A DNA stretch of 5,662 nt from an uncultured Eubacteriales bacterium (GTDB lineage Bacteria > Bacillota > Clostridia > Lachnospirales > Bianqueaceae), in the NCBI GenBank assembly GCA_902493345.1, contig CABUPM010000113.1, positions 1 through 5,662 of the forward strand, in the 5' to 3' direction. The notes below the pieces were generated by a model that saw nothing but the letters and a program-made list of their open reading frames with translations, was not told the DNA's origin and searched no databases. Shown here piece by piece: positions 1 through 4,958 of this stretch. Positions within the stretch are counted from its first letter, which is position 1; each line of letters begins with the position of its first letter. A program made the translations under genes and the position numbers.

Positions 1-1025
1 AGGGGGAGCAGGGGGCCAAAGATCTCCTCCTGCATACAGGGGCTCTCTAGGGTGGCGTGATCCAGCAGCGCCGGAGCAATCCGGCCGGAAGCGTCGTCAT
101 GTTCTCCGCCGATATATGAGGATTCAGCCTCAAGCAGATGGAGCAGACGATGATAATGTTTGGCGTTGATAATCCGTCCGTAATGGGGATTGTTCAGAGG
201 ATTCCGTCCGAACTGCCGGACGATGGCGCGGCGCAGCTCACGGATCAGAGGCTCCTTGACGCTCTCTTCCACCAGCAGATAGTCCGGTGCGACACAGGTC
301 TGTCCAAGGTTCAGAAACTTCCCGAAAACGATCCGGTCTGCCGCAACCTTCAGGTTGGCGGTAGCGTCTACAATACAGGGGCTCTTACCGCCCAATTCCA
401 ATGTTACAGGGGTCAGATGGGCCGCGGCCTTTTCCATGACCAGACGTCCGACCGTCTGGCTGCCGGTGAAAAAGATATAATCGAAATGCTGGTCTAACAG
501 ATCCTGATTGGCGCCGCGTCCGCCCTCAACGACAGCGGCAAGACAGGGAGACAGACAGGAGGAGATCAGCTTCTGAATGATATGGGAAACGGCCGGAGCG
601 TAAGAAGCGGGCTTGATGACAACCGTATTGCCTGCGGCAATCGCGTCTACCGCAGGCTCCAGAGCCAGCATAAAAGGATAATTCCACGGACTCATGATCA
701 AAACGGTGCCGTAGGGCTCACGCAGAACATAGCTGACGGACGGAAACTGTGCGGCAGGCGAAGGACGCAGACTGGGAGCGGAAAACTGCTGCAGATGGCG
801 CTCCATATAGCGGATTTCGGACAGAACCATGCCGATCTCTGTCATGTAGCTTTCGGATGAACTCTTGCCCAGATCCTTGTATAGCGCGGAGATGATTTCC
901 GGCTGCATCGATTGGATGGCACGGCGTAATTTTCTCAGAGCTTTGAGACGAAAGGCCGGGGCGTGCGTATATCCCTGCGCAAAGAAGGAACGCTGCAAAC
1001 GGACGGTATCTGCGATTGTAGACAT
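1..1025 (-). CDS. Class 3 aldehyde dehydrogenase (ALDH3/YwdH-like), C-terminus cut by window edge
   Basis: This enzyme oxidises an aldehyde, probably aliphatic or aromatic, to the acid with NAD(P)+. I read 341 codons in an open frame from an ATG at 1025-1023, with an AGGAGG ribosome binding site at 1034-1039, 8 nt upstream. The protein starts MSTIADTVRLQRSFF. Visible motifs are SPWNYPF with the oxyanion-type Asn115, the cofactor-loop motif FTGSQTVG with Gly188, ELGGKSP with the general base Glu210, GQTC with the catalytic Cys244, and EEIFGPLLP at the window edge. The spacing of Asn115, Glu210 and Cys244 closely matches class 3 enzymes, which lack the longer N-terminus of classes 1 and 2. Family members run to about 450-460 residues, so roughly 115 are missing beyond position 1; this is a window edge, not a break in the gene. 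All catalytic residues are present. It is transcribed alone, away from the phosphatase gene. The substrate cannot be told from sequence. Confidence 0.93.
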   Translation of the reverse strand, partial: MSTIADTVRLQRSFFAQGYTHAPAFRLKALRKLRRAIQSMQPEIISALYKDLGKSSSESYMTEIGMVLSEIRYMERHLQQFSAPSLRPSPAAQFPSVSYVLREPYGTVLIMSPWNYPFMLALEPAVDAIAAGNTVVIKPASYAPAVSHIIQKLISSCLSPCLAAVVEGGRGANQDLLDQHFDYIFFTGSQTVGRLVMEKAAAHLTPVTLELGGKSPCIVDATANLKVAADRIVFGKFLNLGQTCVAPDYLLVEESVKEPLIRELRRAIVRQFGRNPLNNPHYGRIINAKHYHRLLHLLEAESSYIGGEHDDASGRIAPALLDHATLESPCMQEEIFGPLLP

Positions 1026-1056
1026 GATAGTGGCCTCCTGTATAAATAGTACATTT

Positions 1057-1085
1057 ATTATAGTCAGCGGACAGCGGAATGTCAA
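1057..1085 (-). promoter_or_regulatory. Consensus sigma-A promoter for the aldehyde dehydrogenase gene
   Basis: Read on the minus strand, TTGACA (1085-1080) is followed by exactly 17 nt and TATAAT (1062-1057). Both hexamers match the housekeeping consensus at all six positions. Transcription would start near 1050, giving a leader of about 25 nt that carries the AGGAGG site. Such a perfect promoter is expected to be strong unless repressed; see the repeats in its spacer and over its start site. Confidence 0.85.
1065..1078. repeat. Two tandem copies of CAGCGGA in the promoter spacer
   Basis: CAGCGGA occurs twice back to back (1065-1071 and 1072-1078), exactly within the 17-nt spacer of the aldehyde dehydrogenase promoter. 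The repeat is seen directly. A role as operator half-sites is only a guess, since 7-bp tandem repeats can also arise by slippage. Confidence 0.5.
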
Positions 1086-1094
1086 GGTTGATGA

Positions 1095-1123
1095 TTGAAA
1101 AGCGGGGAGCTTTATGATATGAT
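1095..1123 (+). promoter_or_regulatory. Probable sigma-A promoter for the IMPase-family gene
   Basis: TTGAAA (1095-1100), a 17-nt spacer and TATGAT (1118-1123) give a good, near-consensus promoter. Transcription would start near 1130, about 23 nt before the ATG at 1153 and just ahead of the AGGAGG at 1141-1146. Its -35 box lies 9 nt from the -35 box of the divergent dehydrogenase promoter, so the two polymerase sites are back to back and could interfere or share a regulator. Confidence 0.65.
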
Positions 1124-1140
1124 AATCGGGGAAAACAGTG

Positions 1141-1146
1141 AGGAGG
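1141..1146 (+). promoter_or_regulatory. Ribosome binding site fixing the IMPase start at ATG 1153
   Basis: AGGAGG is a full anti-16S match and sits 6 nt before ATG 1153. A longer reading frame begins at GTG 1138, but that start would place this site inside the coding sequence and has no comparable site of its own, so ATG 1153 is chosen. Confidence 0.88.
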
Positions 1147-1152
1147 AAGACG

Positions 1153-1926
1153 ATGCTGGAACAGATCATGGAAGCGGCTAAGCAGGCCGGAGAGATTATG
1201 CTTGGAGCGGAAAACGAGGATAAGGAAGTAAGAAAAAAGGAAGGCTCCGCTAATTATGTCACCCGATATGACGTGGCAGTGCAGAAGTATCTGCAGAAGA
1301 CGCTGCGGGAGATTTTCCCGGAAGCGGGCTTCCTGGGAGAAGAAGACGGAGAGAACAGACCAGATGAGGCCAGCTGGCAGTTTATTGTCGATCCGATTGA
1401 CGGTACGACCAACTTCATTCACCAATACCGGCATAGTGCGGTATCCATTGCTCTGGCCAAGGAAAAAACAATCCATTACGGCGTAGTCTATAATCCCTAT
1501 ACGCAGGAGATATTCTGCGCGGAACGGGGAAAGGGTGCCTGGCGCAACGGCTGCCCCATCCATGTCAGTGAACGCGGATTGGAAGAGGGGCTGGTCTGTT
1601 TTGGAACGTCTCCCTATGACCCGGCGCTGGCAGACCGATCCTTCCGGCTCGCAAAAGCTTTATTCGACCGGGCAGCGGACATCCGCCGCAGCGGTTCTGC
1701 CGCGTTGGATATGTGCGCCATAGCGGCCGGCTGGTGCGAGTTGAATTTTGAATGGGTGCTGCAGCCGTGGGATTATGCGGCAGTGTCTCTGATCCTGGAA
1801 GAGGCCGGAGGCAGAATCAGCCGGATCGACGGCATGCCGCTGGAAATCTACGCGCCCTGTCCGGTAGTCGCGGGCAATCCCAAGGCATATGAGACATTTT
1901 TAGCGGAACATCTGAGCGAGCTTTAA
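1153..1926 (+). CDS. Inositol monophosphatase family protein
   Basis: This is a Mg2+-dependent, Li+-sensitive-type phosphatase fold of 257 residues, the usual size for bacterial SuhB/IMPase proteins. The metal-binding signatures are all present: GEED at 62-65, DPIDGTTNF at 80-88 (metal-ligand Asp80 and Asp83), RRSGSAALD at 178-186 and PWDYAA at 205-210 with the metal-ligand Asp207. The start MLEQIMEAAKQAGEIM resembles the usual N-terminal helix. The family hydrolyses inositol-1-phosphate and related sugar or nucleotide phosphates, including NADP(H) and fructose-1,6-bisphosphate in some members, so the substrate is open. The protein is predicted to be cytosolic; no signal or membrane segment is seen. 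It has its own promoter and appears to be a single-gene unit. Its TAA overlaps the stop codon of the convergent hydrolase gene within a shared TTAA, and no intrinsic terminator is visible there. Confidence 0.93.
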   Translation: MLEQIMEAAKQAGEIMLGAENEDKEVRKKEGSANYVTRYDVAVQKYLQKTLREIFPEAGFLGEEDGENRPDEASWQFIVDPIDGTTNFIHQYRHSAVSIALAKEKTIHYGVVYNPYTQEIFCAERGKGAWRNGCPIHVSERGLEEGLVCFGTSPYDPALADRSFRLAKALFDRAADIRRSGSAALDMCAIAAGWCELNFEWVLQPWDYAAVSLILEEAGGRISRIDGMPLEIYAPCPVVAGNPKAYETFLAEHLSEL

Positions 1927-2852
1927 GCGTGATGCGGCAGATCGGTCAGAAAGTCTCGTATAGCCTGCTGATATAGTTCGGGATGAGCGAAATGAGAGTT
2001 GGCATGCTGAGCATCCGGAATGGTAACCATTTTTTTAGGAGCGGCACAGGCGTTATAGAGCTGCCCTGCCATAAAATACGGGACAAAATCATCCTCGGCA
2101 CCATGAAGAATCAGGGTTGGAGTATGGGAGGCACGTACTCGGTCGATCGGAGCGTTCTCAGTGGAAGAAAAATGACCGCAATGGCGGCAGAACCATTCCG
2201 CGATGTTCAAGATGGGGAAAACCGGAAGATGGTAGGTGTGTTTTAACTGATAGGCATAGATATCATGTGTCGAGGTATAGCCGCAGTCAGCGACGACAGC
2301 GGTAACGCTGGACGGGAGATCGGGGTGGCCGCTGGCGGCAAGCACGGTTGCGGCTCCCATGGATACGCCGTCCAGGATGATTTCCTCTATGCCGAGGACA
2401 TCGGTCAGATATCGGGCCCATAGAATGACATCTTCTTCATCATAGTATCCCATGGTGCGGTGTATGCCGGAGCTCTCACCGTGCGCGCGGCAATCTGGAG
2501 CGAGGATGTTATATCCCAGGGAGCGGTAGAGTTCCGCCAGTGCCAAGCGTTCTGTATGTTCGGAGGTATAGCCGTGAACGCAGAGCACCGCCTTTTTAGA
2601 ATTGGGACACAGTGGATAATAGTAACCGATCAGAGTGACGCTGTCGCCGCGCAGCGGGATCCGCAGACAGCCGGAGAGGTGATCAGCGTTCCAACGCTGG
2701 ACTTCCAGACGCTCTTTGGCATAAGGATCCGCGGAGGCAGGATAGTGGAGCGTGTCCTTGCGTATCATCATGGCGGAGTAGAGGATCCAGGCGATGGCGG
2801 TACAGGCCAATAGGAGCAGAAGCAGAATAGAGAACAGAATCCAGAAAATCAT
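1923..2852 (-). CDS. Membrane-anchored alpha/beta hydrolase (serine hydrolase)
   Basis: This 309-residue protein has a very hydrophobic N-terminus (about residues 1-28, rich in Leu/Ile) that reads as a single transmembrane anchor or uncleaved signal. An alpha/beta-hydrolase domain follows from about residue 60. The oxyanion-region motif VHGYTSEH is at 92-99, the nucleophile elbow GVSMG places the catalytic Ser at 164, HGAEDDFVP at 250-258 offers the acid Asp254, and PDAQHANS places the catalytic His at 283. The triad is therefore complete. It resembles the broad BEM46/YfhR-type group, often labelled lysophospholipase or esterase; the substrate is unknown. A lipid or surface-exposed ester is plausible for an anchored enzyme, but this is inference. 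The ATG at 2852-2850 has a GGAGG site at 2861-2865, 8 nt upstream. Only a weak promoter candidate (TTGCTT-N17-TACCAT, minus strand, 2919-2891) is visible. Confidence 0.9.
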   Translation of the reverse strand: MIFWILFSILLLLLLACTAIAWILYSAMMIRKDTLHYPASADPYAKERLEVQRWNADHLSGCLRIPLRGDSVTLIGYYYPLCPNSKKAVLCVHGYTSEHTERLALAELYRSLGYNILAPDCRAHGESSGIHRTMGYYDEEDVILWARYLTDVLGIEEIILDGVSMGAATVLAASGHPDLPSSVTAVVADCGYTSTHDIYAYQLKHTYHLPVFPILNIAEWFCRHCGHFSSTENAPIDRVRASHTPTLILHGAEDDFVPYFMAGQLYNACAAPKKMVTIPDAQHANSHFAHPELYQQAIRDFLTDLPHHA

Positions 2853-2919
2853 GGGCGCAACCTCCGAAAGAAAAGTCTTGGAATGTTTTTATGGTAGCAT
2901 AAATCTATAGGAAAAGCAA

Positions 2920-2948
2920 TTGACAATCCGTTCAAATGTCTTTACAAT
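2920..2948 (+). promoter_or_regulatory. Promoter of the LUD-GNAT-plsY operon
   Basis: TTGACA (2920-2925), a 17-nt spacer and TACAAT (2943-2948) form a near-perfect sigma-A promoter. The expected start is about 2954-2955, right at the AAGGAG ribosome binding site (2954-2959). The leader would then be only about 13-14 nt. A longer reading frame that begins with TTG inside this -35 box is therefore not the real gene start. Confidence 0.75.
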
Positions 2949-2967
2949 ATTGGAAGGAGTGGTAAAC

Positions 2968-3606
2968 ATGACACAGGCAGAGATTCTGCGCAGCCGCAAG
3001 CTGGGAGAAAAGGTAACGGCAGCGCTGCGCAGAAGATATTTTGAGGCATATTATTGTGAGAACGTACAAGAGGCCAGAGAGAAGGCGCTGTCATTGATTC
3101 CGGAGGGCGATACGGTCGCGTGGGGCGGATCGGAGACGCTGAACGAGACGGGAATCATGGCAGAGCTGCGAAGCGGACGGTATCATACAATCGACCGGGA
3201 CCGGGCGCGGGACGCGCAGGAGCGGACACAGCTTATGCGGGAGTCCTTACTGGCCGATACCTATATCACAAGTTCGAACGCGCTGAGCGAAGACGGACAG
3301 CTGGTCAATGTGGACGGCAACGGCAATCGCGTGGCGGCCATGATCTATGGGCCTTCCAATGTGATTCTGGTCATCGGAATCAATAAGGTCGTCAAAAGCC
3401 TTGAAGACGCTTGGAGCCGCGCCAGAAACACAGCGGCGCCGATCAACGCGCAGCGGTTTGGGCTTAAGACGCCATGCAGCGAGACAGGTTCCTGCGCGGA
3501 TTGTACGGCAGCGGACTGCATCTGTGCATATATCAGTACGATACGGATCAGCCGCCCGGCAGGACGGATTAAGGTTGTGCTTGTGGGTGAAAAGCTGGGA
3601 TTCTGA
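2968..3606 (+). CDS. LUD-domain protein (lactate-utilization LutC/YkgG-like), with Cys-rich C-terminus
   Basis: This 212-residue protein belongs to the LUD (formerly DUF162) family. The fold spans nearly the whole chain, with recognisable blocks VAWGGSETLNETG (50-62), SSNALSEDGQLVNVDGNGNR (102-121), IYGPSNVILVIGINK (126-140) and the closing VVLVGEKLGF. Family members LutB and LutC take part in L-lactate oxidation, but stand-alone LUD proteins such as this one are mostly uncharacterised, so the lactate label is only a family name. No lutA or lutB partner is present here. Near the C-terminus five cysteines form C170-X5-C176-X2-C179-X4-C184-X-C186, which looks like a metal or Fe-S site. ATG 2968 is chosen because AAGGAG (2954-2959) lies 8 nt upstream. 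It is the first gene of a tight three-gene run; the next start is 10 nt after its stop. Confidence 0.88.
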   Translation: MTQAEILRSRKLGEKVTAALRRRYFEAYYCENVQEAREKALSLIPEGDTVAWGGSETLNETGIMAELRSGRYHTIDRDRARDAQERTQLMRESLLADTYITSSNALSEDGQLVNVDGNGNRVAAMIYGPSNVILVIGINKVVKSLEDAWSRARNTAAPINAQRFGLKTPCSETGSCADCTAADCICAYISTIRISRPAGRIKVVLVGEKLGF

Positions 3607-3616
3607 GGAGGATACA

Positions 3617-4102
3617 ATGGAGATACGTAAGGGAAGAGAAGAAGATCTGCCGGAGCTGATGAAGCTCTATGAAGAAGCCAGAAGCTTTATGAGAGAGCAT
3701 GGAAATAAAGAGCAATGGGGCGGAGGGTATCCGCAGGAGGAACTGCTGAGGCAGAATATCGAGAGCGGGGATTTTTATATCTGCGAAGAAAACGGAGAGG
3801 TTGCCGCGGCGTTTTATTTCCATGTGGGAGAGGATCCGACATATCGGCAGATTGAAGGAAGCTGGCTGAATGACCGGCCCTATGGCGTGATTCACCGTAT
3901 CACGAGCCGCAGACACGGTGCGGCGACATTCTGCGTGCAGTGGTGTGTGCAACAGATGCCGGAGCTTCGGATTGACACGCATAAGGATAATTATGTGATG
4001 CAGAATTTTATTAAGAAGAACGGTTTTACATATTGCGGGATCATACATCTGGAGGACGGTTCATCGCGTCTGGCATATCAGAGACAGGAGAACATTACCT
4101 GA
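3617..4102 (+). CDS. GNAT-family N-acetyltransferase
   Basis: This is a 161-residue single-domain acetyltransferase of the GNAT superfamily, which moves an acetyl group from acetyl-CoA to an amine. The N-terminal block MEIRKGREEDLPELMKLYEE is the usual GNAT opening strand and helix. The central strands (about 52-70) include FYICEENGEVAAAF. The acetyl-CoA pyrophosphate loop fits R/Q-x-x-G-x-A as R98-x-x-G101-x-A103, followed by a helix. The C-terminal IDTHKDNYVMQNFIKKNGF (119-137) is the typical late GNAT segment that closes on the acceptor. The substrate is not recognisable. ATG 3617 is chosen because AGGAGG (3606-3611), which overlaps the last base of the upstream stop codon, lies 5 nt ahead; an upstream extension of the frame merely overlaps the LUD gene. 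The arrangement implies co-transcription and probably translational coupling. Confidence 0.88.
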   Translation: MEIRKGREEDLPELMKLYEEARSFMREHGNKEQWGGGYPQEELLRQNIESGDFYICEENGEVAAAFYFHVGEDPTYRQIEGSWLNDRPYGVIHRITSRRHGAATFCVQWCVQQMPELRIDTHKDNYVMQNFIKKNGFTYCGIIHLEDGSSRLAYQRQENIT

Positions 4103-4120
4103 GAAACGGCGGGAGAGAAT

Positions 4121-4744
4121 ATGTGGAAGCAGCTGCTATTTATAGGATTGGGTTTTTTGAGCGGGAGTGTGCTGTACAGCCGGTATTTGCCCAAAATACT
4201 TAAGGGTGTGGATATCGTCGCGCTCAGTGAGGATCATAATCCGGGAACAGCCAATGTGATGCGGTATGCAGGCGTACAGATAGGGATTTTGTGTCTTCTG
4301 TGCGATATGGCCAAAGGCTTTGTGCCGGTTTTTGTGGCGGCAAGGCATACGCTGCCGCAAAGCATGATGTTTGCGCTGATATTGGCGGCTCCGGTTGCGG
4401 GTCATGCCTTTTCCGTATTTCATAAGGGAAAGGGCGGCAAGGCGATTGCGGTGACATTTGGCTGTTTGATCGGTCTGGCGCCGGAGATCTGGCCGCTGTC
4501 CGTGCTGTGTATCCTGTACTTATTGTTTTCTCTGGTCATTGTGATCCGTCCGAATGAAAAAAGAACCGTCCTGACATTCCTGTGCTTTGCTGCAGCCGTT
4601 ATTGTACGGACCATGATGGGACGGATGGGAACGGCGTTGGGCGTGGGGCTGCTTTGTCAGGCGGGAATTGTGATCTATAAAAATTATCCGGACGTGCAGA
4701 CCAGTCTTGCGCAGCTAAAGACACGGGTTCTGAAAAAAATGTAA
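4121..4744 (+). CDS. plsY: PlsY-like glycerol-3-phosphate acyltransferase (integral membrane)
   Basis: PlsY transfers an acyl group from acyl-phosphate to glycerol-3-phosphate, making lysophosphatidic acid for membrane phospholipids. This 207-residue protein is strongly hydrophobic, with several membrane segments (roughly 3-20, 50-75, 80-99, 110-143 and 148-188). The three family motifs can be placed: motif 1 around SGS (14-16) and Lys25, motif 2 as NPGTANVMR (40-48), and motif 3 as GH (94-95) with GKGGKAIAV (103-111). The DMAKG at 62-66 also fits. Motif 2 departs from the usual G-x-G-N-x-G-x-T-N form: EDH replaces the first three residues and Ala replaces the Thr. It could therefore be a paralogue with altered activity, with a canonical PlsY elsewhere in the genome. 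It begins 18 nt after the GNAT stop with a modest GGGAGAG site (4111-4117) and ends the operon; no classical terminator follows. Confidence 0.82.
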   Translation: MWKQLLFIGLGFLSGSVLYSRYLPKILKGVDIVALSEDHNPGTANVMRYAGVQIGILCLLCDMAKGFVPVFVAARHTLPQSMMFALILAAPVAGHAFSVFHKGKGGKAIAVTFGCLIGLAPEIWPLSVLCILYLLFSLVIVIRPNEKRTVLTFLCFAAAVIVRTMMGRMGTALGVGLLCQAGIVIYKNYPDVQTSLAQLKTRVLKKM

Positions 4745-4775
4745 AAAGTGAAAAATCATACTTGACTTTTTACAT
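4739..4775. repeat. 11-bp perfect inverted repeat spanning the plsY stop and infC -35 box
   Basis: ATGTAAAAAGT (4739-4749) is the exact reverse complement of ACTTTTTACAT (4765-4775), with 15 nt between. The left arm contains the plsY TAA (4742-4744); the right arm overlaps the infC -35 hexamer (4762-4767). It lacks a GC-rich stem and a separate U-tract, so it is not a standard intrinsic terminator. It could stabilise the 3' end of the plsY mRNA or act as an operator over the infC promoter; neither is shown by sequence alone. Confidence 0.6.
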
Positions 4776-4790
4776 ACAGCAGCGTATAAT
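4762..4790 (+). promoter_or_regulatory. Strong sigma-A promoter of the infC-rpmI operon
   Basis: TTGACT (4762-4767), a 17-nt spacer and TATAAT (4785-4790) match consensus at 11 of 12 positions. Transcription should start near 4797. This gives infC its own promoter about 20 nt after plsY ends, so plsY and infC are separate units, although readthrough from plsY is possible. Confidence 0.85.
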
Positions 4791-4866
4791 AATAAAGTAT
4801 GAAACAAGTAGAAGTTCCGCTTCTCACCTTCCCATTGAGATATGTAGAGGGTTAATACAGGATTTT

Positions 4867-4884
4867 ACAGGGAGAGATCTCTGT
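4867..4884 (+). other. Leader hairpin capped by a GNRA-type tetraloop
   Basis: ACAGGGA (4867-4873) pairs with TCTCTGT (4878-4884), including one G-U pair, closing a GAGA tetraloop (4874-4877). GNRA loops commonly dock into other RNA helices or proteins, which makes this a candidate part of the protein-binding fold of the infC leader. The pairing is seen in the sequence; the role is inferred. Confidence 0.5.
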
Positions 4885-4892
4885 TGTGTATG

Positions 4893-4917
4893 CGGACTTT
4901 TATAAGTCCGTTTTTTT
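4893..4917 (+). terminator. Intrinsic terminator (attenuator) inside the infC leader
   Basis: CGGACTT (4893-4899) and AAGTCCG (4904-4910) form a perfect 7-bp stem with a TTAT loop, followed directly by seven T residues (4911-4917). It lies after the infC promoter and 38 nt before the infC start, so it would stop transcription of the operon from its own promoter unless the 5' arm pairs elsewhere. It may also end any readthrough from plsY. Confidence 0.88.
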
Positions 4918-4941
4918 ATGCGGCTTGTTTCAAGAATATAT

Positions 4942-4958
4942 GGAGGTGTCCGACTATT
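4942..4958 (+). promoter_or_regulatory. infC: infC ribosome binding site with AUU start codon
   Basis: GGAGG (4942-4946) is followed after 9 nt by ATT (4956-4958), in frame with a protein that reads SELLINEEIREREV, the usual IF3 N-terminus. No ATG, GTG or TTG lies at a suitable distance; the next TTG (4968) is 21 nt from the site. AUU as the infC start is established in E. coli, where IF3 rejects it and so limits its own synthesis. Confidence 0.88.

Larger units (their letters stand above)
4797..4955 (+). promoter_or_regulatory. Structured infC leader RNA, candidate L20-type autoregulatory leader
   Basis: About 160 nt of untranslated leader lie between the infC promoter and its start codon. 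Visible elements, in order, are a small hairpin (AGAAG 4810-4814 with CTTCT 4820-4824, loop TTCCG), a 7-bp hairpin with a GAGA (GNRA) tetraloop (stem 4867-4873 with 4878-4884), an intrinsic terminator (4893-4917), and the SD/AUU start region. AAGTTCCG (4812-4819) can also pair with the terminator's 5' arm CGGACTT (4893-4899), leaving one bulged U, and so can form an antiterminator. In Bacillus subtilis the infC-rpmI-rplT leader is controlled by L20-dependent attenuation; position and layout here fit that class. Assignment to it is inference, as no covariance search was possible. Confidence 0.7.

Noticed and set aside
138..497. Plus-strand frames opposite the aldehyde dehydrogenase (138-497, 582-860)
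   Set aside because: The minus-strand frame carries all catalytic ALDH motifs; the plus-strand products look like random translation of its complement.
1..1025. The dehydrogenase as a truncated pseudogene
   Set aside because: The frame is open to the window edge with every active-site residue in place; the missing C-terminus is a cut of the window.
718..1563. A 281-codon minus-strand frame covering parts of the dehydrogenase and phosphatase genes
   Set aside because: It is an out-of-frame shadow crossing two real genes and their divergent promoters; its product has no recognisable motif and no start signal.
3401..3616. Extended start for the GNAT gene overlapping the LUD gene
   Set aside because: The extension is the LUD gene read in another frame; AGGAGG 5 nt before ATG 3617 and the GNAT opening strand fix the start.
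4799..4855. An 18-codon reading frame (starting MKQVEVPLL) at the very beginning of the infC leader, a possible leader peptide
   Set aside because: Its ATG would lie at about +3 of the transcript with no ribosome binding site, and the stretch is better explained by the leader RNA pairings. No run of a single amino acid's codons suggests ribosome-stalling attenuation.
4884..4955. N-terminal extension of IF3 starting at TTG 4884
   Set aside because: It would be translated through the intrinsic terminator, lacks a suitable ribosome binding site and is unlike any IF3 N-terminus; ATT 4956 fits both SD and protein.
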